A DNA stretch of 37,981 bases from Actinomycetales bacterium (GTDB taxonomy: Bacteria > Actinomycetota > Actinomycetes > Actinomycetales > Microbacteriaceae), in the NCBI GenBank assembly GCA_028868975.1, contig JAGWTM010000009.1, positions 1 to 37,981 on the forward strand, given 5' to 3'. The notes beneath the pieces are model-generated. The model was given only the letters and a program-made list of their open reading frames with translations. It did not search any database and had not been told where the DNA came from. Numbering within the stretch: position 1 is the first letter of the stretch; every line of letters starts with the position of its first letter. Shown here one piece after another: positions 29,339 to 37,951 of this stretch. The translations under genes were made by a program, and so were the position numbers.

Positions 29339-30871
29339 TTAGAGCGACTGCACCTGAGTGACCGGCAGCGTGGAGACCGCCGAAAAGTCGAGCGATGATG
29401 GTTCGCGTCCGGCCATAATCAACTGCGCACCGAGGGCGGCAATCATGGCGCCGTTATCGGTGCAGAGGCTCAGTGCTGGGATGCGCAGCTCAATACCGTG
29501 TTTATCGCATTGCTCCTGTGCGAATTCGCGCAGACGACGGTTAGCGACCACTCCGCCCCCGAGAAGAAGGCGTGGCACGCCGTGATCCTTGCAAGCATTG
29601 ACCGCTTTGGTGACCAAAACATCCACCACGGCCTCACGGAAGCTCGCGGCAACATCGGCTCGACTGAAGGCTTCGCCCCGAGACTCAGCGAGCTCAACAT
29701 GGCGGGCGACGGCAGTCTTGAGACCGCTGAAGCTGAAGTCATAGCGGTGTTTTTCCATATCCTTGGGCAGGCTCAGACCTCGCGGGAACCGAATGGCCTT
29801 CGGGTCTCCGCCCTCGGCGGCCCGGTCAATCTCAGGCCCACCCGGATACTTCAGGCCGAGCACTCGAGCGACCTTGTCAAAAGCCTCGCCAGCAGCATCA
29901 TCGATGGTTTCACCGAGCAGCTCAACATCGTCCAGCAAGTCCCGGACCAAAAGTAGCGAGGTGTGCCCACCGCTCACGAGGAGCGCAATCGTTGGGGTTT
30001 CAACAACCCCACGTTCCAGAACATCGACGCCAACGTGTCCGACCAGATGATTCACCGCGTAAATCGGTTTTCCCGTGGCTACGGCAAGCGCCTTGGCGGC
30101 TCCGACACCGACCATGAGTGCACCGCCGAGGCCGGGGCCGTTGGTGACGGCAATCGCATCCACGTCATCGATGCTTAGACCTGCTTGGCTGAGCGCCTCG
30201 CGCAGCGTGGGTTTGAGCGCTTCAAGATGAGCTCGGGCCGCAATCTCGGGGACAACACCCCCGAAGCGAGCATGCTCATCCATCGAACTGGAAATGACGT
30301 TCGCAAGCAGAGTCGCGCCACGCACGATGCCGACACCGGTTTCATCGCAACTAGATTCAATGCCGAGCACAATCGGCTGCTTCTGACCGATGCCGGGCAC
30401 TTCAAAACGTTCGAGGTCAAGGCGCATGATCAGTGCATCAACCCCGTCGGGTTGGTAGTAATTCTTGCGGAGGCTGATTTGAACGAAACCGAGTTTCCGA
30501 TAAAGCTTCTGCGCGATTGGATTATCGGCACGGACCTCGAGAAACATCTCCTTCGAACCCAGCTCTTTGGCGCGAGCAATTAGGCGATGCATGAGTTCGC
30601 GGCCGAGCCCGGTGCCCCGCTGCGAAGCCGCAACCGCGATGGTCTGAATGTCGCTCTGCTCACTCGATGGCAGCTTGCTCAAACCTGCGTAACCGACCAG
30701 CTGACCGTCGATCTCGGCCACGAGATAGTAGGTGTGGTGCTCGACCAACTCTGCACGCATGTTGTTTTCGGACCATGAGTCACTGCCAAAACAGGCATGC
30801 TCCAATTTCATGATCTCAGCGAGATCCACCTCGCGGGCTTCGCGAATCAACCAGTTCAGGTGAACAACCAT
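29339..30871 (-). CDS. tsaD: RimI-TsaD fusion: GNAT acetyltransferase joined to tRNA threonylcarbamoyltransferase
   Basis: One uninterrupted 510-residue frame. Residues about 8-152 are a GNAT acetyltransferase of RimI type (acetyl-CoA loop ASQRGTGLG, then [18 protein letters not shown]). After a linker of some 15 residues, TsaD begins at [12 protein letters not shown] (about residue 168), with the metal-binding His pair in the [13 protein letters not shown] and NHLVGH segments, and [11 protein letters not shown]. TsaD transfers threonylcarbamoyl to A37 of ANN-decoding tRNAs with TsaB and TsaE; RimI acetylates ribosomal protein S18 or other N-termini. The start shares one base with the tsaB stop. 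No internal ribosome site is seen at the junction. Confidence 0.93.
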   Translation of the reverse strand: MVVHLNWLIREAREVDLAEIMKLEHACFGSDSWSENNMRAELVEHHTYYLVAEIDGQLVGYAGLSKLPSSEQSDIQTIAVAASQRGTGLGRELMHRLIARAKELGSKEMFLEVRADNPIAQKLYRKLGFVQISLRKNYYQPDGVDALIMRLDLERFEVPGIGQKQPIVLGIESSCDETGVGIVRGATLLANVISSSMDEHARFGGVVPEIAARAHLEALKPTLREALSQAGLSIDDVDAIAVTNGPGLGGALMVGVGAAKALAVATGKPIYAVNHLVGHVGVDVLERGVVETPTIALLVSGGHTSLLLVRDLLDDVELLGETIDDAAGEAFDKVARVLGLKYPGGPEIDRAAEGGDPKAIRFPRGLSLPKDMEKHRYDFSFSGLKTAVARHVELAESRGEAFSRADVAASFREAVVDVLVTKAVNACKDHGVPRLLLGGGVVANRRLREFAQEQCDKHGIELRIPALSLCTDNGAMIAALGAQLIMAGREPSSLDFSAVSTLPVTQVQSL

Positions 30872-31551
30872 CAGCCACTCACCTTCTTGGCAGCGGTTGG
30901 CACGGCATCCGGAGCACGCAAATAGAGCGCCGAAACGTCGCCGTCAGTGCAGTCGCTGGCCTGCTGCGCGAAGAAAATCTTTGCGATGCTGGAGGCTTTA
31001 ACCTGCCCTGACGCGCGAGCCAACTTGCGCCCGGCGAGTTCGAATTCTCGGTCGAGGTCAGCGGGCTTTTGCACTGCTGGTCCAGCTGACCGGATGGGCA
31101 ATCCGTTTTCATTTTGCCCCTGGTAAGTCGCCCAGTAAACCTCGCTGCGTCGAGCATCGCTGGTGACCAGCAGTTCTTCACCGTCGGCGAGAGTCAATCC
31201 GCGTTCAAACTCGGCGAGCGCCACCGCATCGTGGCTAACCACTCCGAATAGCGGCAAATTGAGTCCCTCGGCGAACATAACCGCGGCCGCAATCCCGACT
31301 CTCAAACCCGTGAATGGCGCGGGTCCGCGCCCGACCACGACCGCGTCAATGCCGCGCACTCGGCCAGTTGTCGAAACGCCTCCTGTGAGTCCGGCCTGAG
31401 CTAGGGCATCCACAATTGCCGAGCCGATGGTTTCAGCGTGCTTCATGGCGTTATCAACCGAAGATTCGCCAAGAACGGTCACCGAACCGCCGTTGTTTTC
31501 GACTACAGCCACCGACGTGCCTGCCGAGGTATCAATAGCTAGAACGCGCAT
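30871..31551 (-). CDS. tsaB: tRNA threonylcarbamoyladenosine factor TsaB
   Basis: A 226-residue ASKHA-fold protein that dimerises with TsaD in t6A synthesis. It starts [15 protein letters not shown] and has the [19 protein letters not shown] motif characteristic of TsaB. It sits between tsaE and rimI-tsaD with one-base stop/start overlaps on both sides, implying tight translational coupling and near-equal output. Confidence 0.95.
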   Translation of the reverse strand: MRVLAIDTSAGTSVAVVENNGGSVTVLGESSVDNAMKHAETIGSAIVDALAQAGLTGGVSTTGRVRGIDAVVVGRGPAPFTGLRVGIAAAVMFAEGLNLPLFGVVSHDAVALAEFERGLTLADGEELLVTSDARRSEVYWATYQGQNENGLPIRSAGPAVQKPADLDREFELAGRKLARASGQVKASSIAKIFFAQQASDCTDGDVSALYLRAPDAVPTAAKKVSG

Positions 31552-32060
31552 CAGGCGTCACCCGACTGCAGGTTGAAAACTTCGGCGGGCGGGTTCGACC
31601 ATCGAGGACCATTTCCAATAATGGTGACCTCCCGGACCTCGGTTTCGCCGGAATGGTCACGTTCGATCTCAACATCGAGCCATGATTCACTCAGACCGTC
31701 GGTGAAGCCGCGCCCCCACTCGATAAGGCTGATCGAGTGAGCAAAATCGATGTCCAAATCATCCAGTTCGTCAGGGCTGCCTAAACGGTATGCGTCAACG
31801 TGCACCAGAGGGACCTCGCTTCCGGTTCGCTCATGAGTGCGGGCGATCACGAAGGTGGGGCTTGATACCGTCCCGATGCAGTTGAGGGCTTCGCCAACTC
31901 CGCGCGAGAGAGTGGTTTTGCCTGCCCCGAGCGGCCCGGTGAGCACTACCAGGTCCCCCTCGCGCAATTGCGCGCCAAGGCGCATCCCGAGTTCATGCAT
32001 CTGATCGGACGTGAGAATTTTCTGGCGACTTATTAGCCGCGCTTCTGGACCAGCCGTCAT
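31551..32060 (-). CDS. tsaE: tRNA threonylcarbamoyladenosine ATPase TsaE
   Basis: A P-loop ATPase of the t6A complex, 169 residues from the ATG at 32060. Walker A is GPLGAGKTT; TSPTFVIA-like SSPTFVIA and HVDAYRLG follow, and SLIEWG closes the core, all typical. The ATG shares a base with the alr stop (TAATG). Longer in-frame starts would lie within alr and add unrelated residues, so this start is preferred. Confidence 0.95.
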   Translation of the reverse strand: MTAGPEARLISRQKILTSDQMHELGMRLGAQLREGDLVVLTGPLGAGKTTLSRGVGEALNCIGTVSSPTFVIARTHERTGSEVPLVHVDAYRLGSPDELDDLDIDFAHSISLIEWGRGFTDGLSESWLDVEIERDHSGETEVREVTIIGNGPRWSNPPAEVFNLQSGDA

Positions 32061-33187
32061 TAGTCGGCGGCTCCCAGGTAACGGCGGTGAAAACGACCAG
32101 CCATGCGGGTCACGATCTCGTAGTTGATCGTGCCCGACGCGCGAGCCCAATCATCGGCCGAGGGTACCCCTGCGGCAGGGTCTCCAAAGAGCGTGACCTC
32201 GTCGCCAATCGATACCGGGTCGGAACCGACATCGAGCACAAACTGATCCATCGCGATTCGACTCGAGACTGCGTAAATCTTGCCGTTGATGGCCACCGAG
32301 GCATGAGTGCTCGCCTCGCGCGGCAAGCCCTCCGCGTAACCGACCGGCACCAAGGCGAGCGTGGTTGGCTCGCTGGTTCGGTGCAGGTAGCCGTAGCTAA
32401 CGCCTTGGCCGGCGGGCACGTTCTTGGTCTGAACCACCAAAGCGGTAGCGGTCATGGCCGGTTTCAGGCCGAAATCGGCCGAGCTGTGCTCCGGAAAAGG
32501 ACTGAGTCCGTAGAGCGCGACGCCAATTCGCACCATGTCATAGAGCGCCTGCGGGTAATTCAGGCTGCCATCGCTCGCGGTCAAATGTCGCAGTTCGAAA
32601 CTGATGTCCATCGCCCGCGCCTTCTCGATCGCGGCCTCAAACTTCGCAATTTGACGCAGATCATCGGCCTCGCTGGTGCAAGACAGATGGCTGAAGATAC
32701 CGACCACTTGGACGCGGTTTGCGGCCACCAGTTCCTTCACCCGCTCCAGCAGCACTGGCCAATCCGCCTCGCTCGAACCATTGCGCCCGAGGCCGGTGTC
32801 TATTTTCAGGTGGATGCGTGCGACGCGTCCGGTGTGTTCCGCCGCATGTGCGATGCGGTCTAACTGCTCGAGATTTGCAACACCCAGCTCGATGCCGGCG
32901 CTCAAGGCCGACGCGAAAGTTTCACGCGGCGAGTGCAGCCAGGCCAGAATTGGCAGATCGATGCCAGCATTTCTGAGGGTGAGCGCCTCGCCGATATCAG
33001 CGACTCCGAGATAGTCGGCACCCTCGGCCTCGAGCTTGCGAGCCACCGGCACCATGCCGTGCCCGTAGGCATCGGCTTTCACCACGCACATAACTAGCGG
33101 TCGCGAGCCATCATGCCGCGTAACTCGTTCGGACATGGTGCGTAGGTTGTGCGCGATCGCATCCAAATCGATGATTAGTTCACGCAT
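32060..33187 (-). CDS. alr: Alanine racemase
   Basis: A PLP enzyme that makes D-alanine for peptidoglycan; 375 residues from the ATG at 33187. PLP-binding Lys is in VVKADAYGHG and the catalytic Tyr region is GVSYGY. The start is set by GGGAGGT five bases upstream; a GTG two codons earlier lacks this spacing. It overlaps the end of acpS by eight bases and tsaE by one. Linking D-Ala production to t6A genes is a common actinobacterial order. Confidence 0.96.
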   Translation of the reverse strand: MRELIIDLDAIAHNLRTMSERVTRHDGSRPLVMCVVKADAYGHGMVPVARKLEAEGADYLGVADIGEALTLRNAGIDLPILAWLHSPRETFASALSAGIELGVANLEQLDRIAHAAEHTGRVARIHLKIDTGLGRNGSSEADWPVLLERVKELVAANRVQVVGIFSHLSCTSEADDLRQIAKFEAAIEKARAMDISFELRHLTASDGSLNYPQALYDMVRIGVALYGLSPFPEHSSADFGLKPAMTATALVVQTKNVPAGQGVSYGYLHRTSEPTTLALVPVGYAEGLPREASTHASVAINGKIYAVSSRIAMDQFVLDVGSDPVSIGDEVTLFGDPAAGVPSADDWARASGTINYEIVTRMAGRFHRRYLGAAD

Positions 33188-33584
33188 GCGCACCTCCCGA
33201 TTCGTGGTTGAGCAAAGCTAGGTTTTCAGCAATCACGTATGCGATTGCCATGCCTCCATCATGCGCTATCGACAGGTGAAGGCGCGAGATGCCTGCCGAG
33301 ACCGCGATATCGGCCGTAGCACCCGAAAGTTCAAAATGCGGCTTGCCGTTGGAGTCTTTGACAACTCGAACGTCATGCCAGGCCATCCCAGCTCCGGACC
33401 CTATCGCTTTGATGAAGGCCTCTTTTGCCGCGAATTTACCGGCCAGAGTTGCCGGTTTGAGGTCAGCCTCGGTGGTGCGCTCGCTGATGGCAAAAAGCCG
33501 TTCGATCAGCCCGGGTGTGGCGCTCAGCTTTGATTCAAACCGAGCGATGTCGACTATGTCTACACCGACACCCTTGATGGTCAT
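33180..33584 (-). CDS. acpS: Holo-acyl-carrier-protein synthase AcpS
   Basis: Transfers 4'-phosphopantetheine from CoA to apo-ACP. The 134-residue protein has both Mg-binding signatures: GVDIVDIARFE near residue 7 and GKFAAKEAFIKAIG near residue 48. It lies 26 bases after glmS and overlaps alr. CoA for the reaction depends on coaA, encoded divergently on the other side of glmS. Confidence 0.95.
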   Translation of the reverse strand: MTIKGVGVDIVDIARFESKLSATPGLIERLFAISERTTEADLKPATLAGKFAAKEAFIKAIGSGAGMAWHDVRVVKDSNGKPHFELSGATADIAVSAGISRLHLSIAHDGGMAIAYVIAENLALLNHESGGAHA

Positions 33585-33610
33585 GTTCGCCGAGCGCTCC
33601 GCTGTTCCGG

Positions 33611-35482
33611 CTACTCGACGGTTACCGATTTGGCGAGGTTTCGCGGCTGGTCAACGTCTAGACCCTTAGCGGTCGAAAGCTCAAGCGCAAAGGCCTGCAG
33701 TGGAATCACCGTGAGAATCGGGCTGAAAATGTTCTCGGTCTGCGGCACAAAAATCACGTGCTCGGCATAGTCGGCAACCTGGTGGTCGCCCTCTTCCGCT
33801 ACTGCGATAACTCGGGCTCCACGGGCCTTGATCTCCTGGATGTTCGAGATCACCTTGGGGTGAAGTGATTCTTCGTCGCGAAGGCTCGGGACAATCACAA
33901 TGACCGGTTGACCCTCTTCGATTAGAGCGATTGGGCCGTGCTTGAGCTCACCTGCCGCAAAGCCTTCGGCGTGGATGTAGGCGAGCTCCTTGAGCTTGAG
34001 AGCACCTTCCATCGCAATCGGGAAGCCTACGTTGCGGCCGAGGAACAGAACCGACTTAGCGTTTGCCATGTCTTTGCCAAGTTTGCGGGCGAGGTCGAGA
34101 CCGTCGAGGACTTCGCTCACCTTGGCTGGAACCTTGAGAAGTTCAAGACCGAGGCGCTGAAGCTCAGCAGCCGGAATGGTGGCACGCCCGGCGGCAGCGC
34201 GGCCGTTAGCCAACCAGAGCGCTAGCAGCATGCCCGCGGTGATCTGCGCGGTCAGCGCCTTGGTTGAGGCCACCGCAACCTCGGGGCCGGCGTGAGTGTA
34301 GATAACTGCATCCGATTCGCGAGCCAAAGTCGCGCCCTGCGTGTTGCAAATCGACAGCACCTTGGCACCCTGCTCCTTCGCGAAGCGGGTCGCCATGAGG
34401 GTGTCCATGGTCTCACCCGACTGGCTCACCGCAACGATGAGCGTGTTCGGGGTCACAATCGGATCGCGGTAGCGGAACTCGTGAGACAACTCGACCTGAA
34501 CCGGAATGCGGGCGAACTTTTCAATCGCGTACTTGGCGACGTCACATGCGTAACTCGCTGTTCCACAGGCGACCATGACGATTCGATCGATGGCGCCGAT
34601 GTCGGCGATAGACAGCCCGTCCATCTCATCGAGCTTGACCGAACCGTCTGATTCGAGGCGCCCCATGAGCGTGTCGGCAACCGCCTGTGGTTGGTCGGCG
34701 ATTTCCTTCGCCATGAACGAACTCCAACCGCCCTTGCTGGCAGCCGAGGCATCCCAGTCGACCGTGAACTCATCCGGGTGAACAACTTCACCGTTGAACG
34801 TGCGAACCTCAACCGAGTCAGCGCGAAGGATGACGATCTCGTCCTGTCCAACACTGATGGCGCGCTTGGTGTGCTCAACAAAAGCTGCGACGTCTGAACC
34901 CAGGAAGTTCTCGCCGTCGCCAAGGCCGATAACCAGAGGTGCGTTGCGGCGGGCGGCCAAGACCACGTCCGGCTGCTCTTCGTGAATTACAAGAATGGTG
35001 AACGCACCGTGCAAACGATTGACCACCTTGGCAAATGCCGTGGGCAGGTCACCCACTTTGGCAAATTCGCGGGCAATCAGGTGGGCGGCAACTTCCGAGT
35101 CAGTCTGACTCGCAAATCTGGTTCCCTCGGCCAAAAGTTCGGCCTTGAGCTCGGCGAAATTCTCGATGATTCCGTTGTGGATCAGAGAAAGTTTGCTTTC
35201 CGGGCCGCCCAGGTGCGGGTGAGCGTTGCCGTCGGTCGGTGCTCCGTGAGTTGCCCAACGAGTGTGGCCGATGCCGATGTGCGCCTGCTCTAGCGGGTTG
35301 GCCTGAATCTCGGCGATGAGGTTGTCGAGTTTTCCGGCCTTTTTGCGAGTCTCGAGGTGACCGCCGGGGGCGATGACCGAAACACCTGCTGAGTCGTAGC
35401 CTCGGTACTCCAAACGACGGAGTCCGCCGAGCAAAACTTCGAGGGTCGACTTCGGGCCTACGTAACCCACGATTCCACACAT
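33611..35482 (-). CDS. glmS: Glutamine-fructose-6-phosphate aminotransferase GlmS
   Basis: Makes glucosamine-6-phosphate, the entry step to UDP-GlcNAc. The 623-residue protein has the N-terminal nucleophile Cys2 (MCGIVGYVG), the glutaminase loop GHTRWATHG, two SIS isomerase domains and the conserved C-terminus LAKSVTVE. No glmS ribozyme is present: only 41 bases separate it from coaA, and the ATG is seven bases after a -10 (TAAATT), which implies a leaderless mRNA. It heads the glmS-acpS-alr-tsaE-tsaB-(rimI-tsaD) run. Confidence 0.98.
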   Translation of the reverse strand: MCGIVGYVGPKSTLEVLLGGLRRLEYRGYDSAGVSVIAPGGHLETRKKAGKLDNLIAEIQANPLEQAHIGIGHTRWATHGAPTDGNAHPHLGGPESKLSLIHNGIIENFAELKAELLAEGTRFASQTDSEVAAHLIAREFAKVGDLPTAFAKVVNRLHGAFTILVIHEEQPDVVLAARRNAPLVIGLGDGENFLGSDVAAFVEHTKRAISVGQDEIVILRADSVEVRTFNGEVVHPDEFTVDWDASAASKGGWSSFMAKEIADQPQAVADTLMGRLESDGSVKLDEMDGLSIADIGAIDRIVMVACGTASYACDVAKYAIEKFARIPVQVELSHEFRYRDPIVTPNTLIVAVSQSGETMDTLMATRFAKEQGAKVLSICNTQGATLARESDAVIYTHAGPEVAVASTKALTAQITAGMLLALWLANGRAAAGRATIPAAELQRLGLELLKVPAKVSEVLDGLDLARKLGKDMANAKSVLFLGRNVGFPIAMEGALKLKELAYIHAEGFAAGELKHGPIALIEEGQPVIVIVPSLRDEESLHPKVISNIQEIKARGARVIAVAEEGDHQVADYAEHVIFVPQTENIFSPILTVIPLQAFALELSTAKGLDVDQPRNLAKSVTVE

Positions 35483-35489
35483 GGGTACT

Positions 35490-35495
35490 AATTTA
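35490..35495 (-). promoter_or_regulatory. -10 element of a probably leaderless glmS transcript
   Basis: TAAATT on the minus strand, followed by seven bases and then the glmS ATG. The spacing places transcription start at the A of ATG. No ribosome site fits. A convincing -35 is not seen. Confidence 0.5.
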
Positions 35496-35523
35496 CCCGC
35501 GGATTAGGGCAGAATTGCTCTTT

Positions 35524-36453
35524 GTGACCGACCTACTTAGCCCATTTGTCGAGATTTCTCGAGAAGACTGGGCGGCACTCGCGAGCCACACTGAGCAGCC
35601 GCTCACTGAGGCCGAAATTTCGCAAATTCGAGGCCTCGGTGACTTCCTAGATTTGCGTGAGGTCAGCGAGGTTTACCTTCCGCTGAGCCGTCTGCTAAAC
35701 CTCTACGTTTCGGCCACCCAGCAGCTGCACTCGGTGAGCAATGACTTCCTCGGCGAGCGCGCAAAACGCGTCCCGTTCATCATTGGAATTGCTGGATCGG
35801 TTGCAGTCGGCAAGTCGACGGTGGCTCGATTGCTCAAGGAGCTGCTCTCCCGCTGGGAAGGCACCCCCCGCGTCTCACTCATCACAACAGACGGCTTTCT
35901 GCACCCCAACGCCGAACTCGAGCGACGAAACCTCATGCACCGAAAAGGGTTTCCCGAATCGTACGACCGACTTGCGCTCTTGAAGTTTGTGGCCGACGTG
36001 AAAAGCGGTGCTCAGGTGGTCGAGGCCCCGGTCTACTCACACCTGGTTTACGACATCGTCGAGAACGAGCGAATCAAAATCGACAGTCCGGACGTCCTAA
36101 TCGTCGAGGGGTTAAACGTGTTGCAACCCCCAGCCGCCGGCCAAGAGGTGGCTCTTAGCGACTATTTCGATTTCACGATTTATGTCGATGCCGAGGTCGC
36201 CGACATCACCGACTGGTTCTTGGGTCGCTTCAAAAAGCTACGTGAATCAGCATTCACCGATCCGGCCAGCTACTTCCACCGGTACGCCGAAATGCCTTAC
36301 GAGGACGCCCTTGCGCGAGCGAATGAGATTTGGCGAACGATCAACCTTCCCAACCTGCTCGAAAACATTCAACCGACTCGTTCCCGCGCAAAACTCGTAC
36401 TCAAAAAAGGCGAACAGCACGCCGTGAAGAGCGTGCTGTTGCGTAAGAGCTGA
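35524..36453 (+). CDS. coaA: Type I pantothenate kinase CoaA
   Basis: Phosphorylates pantothenate, the first step of CoA synthesis. 309 residues from the GTG at 35524; a TTG three codons earlier is also in frame. Walker A is GIAGSVAVGKST (near residue 87), followed by LITTDGFLHPN, RKGFPESYD and VEGLNVLQ, all diagnostic of the prokaryotic type I kinase. It is divergent from glmS across 41 bases and ends six bases before the stop of the convergent small peptide gene. Confidence 0.96.
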   Translation: MTDLLSPFVEISREDWAALASHTEQPLTEAEISQIRGLGDFLDLREVSEVYLPLSRLLNLYVSATQQLHSVSNDFLGERAKRVPFIIGIAGSVAVGKSTVARLLKELLSRWEGTPRVSLITTDGFLHPNAELERRNLMHRKGFPESYDRLALLKFVADVKSGAQVVEAPVYSHLVYDIVENERIKIDSPDVLIVEGLNVLQPPAAGQEVALSDYFDFTIYVDAEVADITDWFLGRFKKLRESAFTDPASYFHRYAEMPYEDALARANEIWRTINLPNLLENIQPTRSRAKLVLKKGEQHAVKSVLLRKS

Positions 36454-36459
36454 TCGCAC

Positions 36460-36582
36460 CTAGGCGATGCAGCAGCGAATGACGTCATTTGCTGTGCGTG
36501 GCTGCACCGCGGCCGCTTGAGCGGGCACTGCCAGCCCGGCCGCGAGCATTGCTGATGCCACGAATGCCATAACGGTTTTCAA
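36460..36582 (-). CDS. Small secreted peptide, possible pheromone precursor
   Basis: A 40-codon frame starting with TTG, preceded by AAAGGGGG with a seven-base gap. The product has a textbook Sec signal: Lys2, a hydrophobic stretch (about residues 4-19, VMAFVASAMLAAGLAV) and an AxA site (PAQA, residues 20-23). This leaves a mature tail of about 17 residues ending RTANDVIRCCIA with adjacent cysteines. A perfect -35 TTGACA (36651-36646), a 17-base spacer and CACGCT (36628-36623) form a possible promoter. The gene is divergent from the HTH-TPR regulator and convergent with coaA. It is too short for family assignment. Alternatives are a small bacteriocin-like peptide or a chance frame; a type II lipobox is absent. 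Confidence 0.55.
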   Translation of the reverse strand: MKTVMAFVASAMLAAGLAVPAQAAAVQPRTANDVIRCCIA

Positions 36583-36600
36583 TCGATTTCCCCCTTTCAC

Positions 36601-36622
36601 CCTCGATTTGAGGTAATCATTA
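36601..36622. promoter_or_regulatory. Palindromes in the peptide/regulator intergenic region
   Basis: CCTC-N5-GAGG (36601-36613) is followed directly by TAAT-C-ATTA (36614-36622). They sit around the expected transcription start of the peptide gene and just before the regulator GTG, where an autoregulatory HTH protein might bind. Function is inferred from position only. Confidence 0.3.
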
Positions 36623-36625
36623 AGC

Positions 36626-37951
36626 GTGGTTAGAAGTAATTCGACTGTCAAGGGTGGAGGCAGTTCAACCCGCGAAACCTCGGGCACAACAACCGAGGCG
36701 CATGGTTTGACCGGAGCCGAGCTTCGCAAACGCCGGCAAACCCTTGGCTTGACTCTTGAGGCATTGTCCTCAGGCATTTGCAGCACGGCCTACCTGTCGC
36801 TTATCGAGCAGGGTCACCGGCAGGCATCGCCTCGCATTGCCGCGCTCCTGTTGGCTCGCCTCGAGGCGCGAGCCGGTGAAGCTGGGATTGCGATTCAAAT
36901 CGCTGGCCTGCGACTAGCCGAATGGCAGCTTCGGCAGACCGGCAGCTTGAGTGCAGAAGTACGCTCTGGCCCGGCACTGCGCAACCACCAGCAGCTGCTC
37001 GATGCTCTCGAGAGTGAGGCCAGAGACGAATTCGGCACCGCGCTGGCCCAAGTCGAGGCCTGGTTCGAAACCATTCCAAATAGCAGAGAGCTGAAGAGTT
37101 TCGGGGCTCGCCTGCGGGTTCGATTGCTGCGTGAACTCGGTCGTGATGCTGAGGCTCTCAAATTTGCCAGTGACCTAGTTAGCTCGGCTCCGACTACCGC
37201 AAAAGTGCGTCAGGATGACCTGCTCGAACTCGTCTTTCAAACTGCGGAACTCTATTCGGCCGCTGGACTCTGGCGCGATGCAATCAGGGTTATTGATTCG
37301 CACAAGGGTCTGATCAGTGAACCGCGACAGCACGTGAATGCCTTCTGGGCCAGATCCAGCGCCTATTACGCAAAAGGCGATTTCATTAATGCGCTGAGCG
37401 AGGTTAACTCTGCAATCGAGGCAATTAGCGACCTTGACCTCCCGGTCGCGAGGGCGTCCCTGATGACCAATGCAGTCTGGTACGAGTTGCACGCGGGAAT
37501 CGTAGACGCGCCAGCACAACTTGCTCAGCTTGATGCAGCGGTCGAAGTCCTTCGCGAACACGGTCAGGCTTCGCGTATCGCCTGGGCCAATTGCGCGTAT
37601 GCGCTGCTCGCAGCAAAACTCCAAGACCGCGACGAGTTCATTCGCTGGGCAAGAACCGCAATCACGTTGAGCATCAACACGCAAACGCGGGATCACGACG
37701 AATTGATCATTTCTCTCGCTGAAATCGCGGTTGTTTCGGGTGAGCAAGAGTTCGCACTCGAGCTTCTAGCCGCGATTGATTCGCGCACGCGAACGATTCA
37801 AGCGAGTCGTGCCGAAGCGGCCATCCTCTACAGAGCCGGCAAGGTAGCCGAAAAACTTGGCAATTTCGTGCGGGCCTTCAACTACCTGAACGGGAGCCAC
37901 GAGCTCATGGGATTTCGCTCGAAGTTGATTGACTCAGAGCTAAATAGCTAG
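36626..37951 (+). CDS. HTH (XRE-type)-TPR transcriptional regulator, RRNPP-like architecture
   Basis: A 441-residue protein. Residues about 28-78 form an XRE helix-turn-helix (LTGAELRKRRQTLGLTLEAL, SSGICSTAYLSLIEQG, SPRIAALLLARL). The remaining ~350 residues are helical with TPR-like spacing (for example AFWARSSAYYAKGDFINALSEVNSAI and AAILYRAGKVAEKLGNFVRAFNYLNG). This is the layout of peptide-sensing RRNPP regulators, but also of other HTH-TPR proteins. The GTG at 36626 is listed. A TTG at 36707 with GAGG eight bases ahead would remove 27 low-complexity residues and start right at the HTH. Divergent from the small peptide gene. Ligand and targets unknown. Confidence 0.85.
   Translation: MVRSNSTVKGGGSSTRETSGTTTEAHGLTGAELRKRRQTLGLTLEALSSGICSTAYLSLIEQGHRQASPRIAALLLARLEARAGEAGIAIQIAGLRLAEWQLRQTGSLSAEVRSGPALRNHQQLLDALESEARDEFGTALAQVEAWFETIPNSRELKSFGARLRVRLLRELGRDAEALKFASDLVSSAPTTAKVRQDDLLELVFQTAELYSAAGLWRDAIRVIDSHKGLISEPRQHVNAFWARSSAYYAKGDFINALSEVNSAIEAISDLDLPVARASLMTNAVWYELHAGIVDAPAQLAQLDAAVEVLREHGQASRIAWANCAYALLAAKLQDRDEFIRWARTAITLSINTQTRDHDELIISLAEIAVVSGEQEFALELLAAIDSRTRTIQASRAEAAILYRAGKVAEKLGNFVRAFNYLNGSHELMGFRSKLIDSELNS

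Noticed and set aside
35483-35523. A glmS ribozyme
   Set aside because: The leader is essentially absent and there is no room for the ribozyme fold.
36460-36786. A 108-codon reading of the small-peptide gene starting further upstream on the minus strand
   Set aside because: The added N-terminal part is antisense to the regulator start and HTH, has no signal-like or domain character, and lacks the strong ribosome site found directly before the TTG at 36582.
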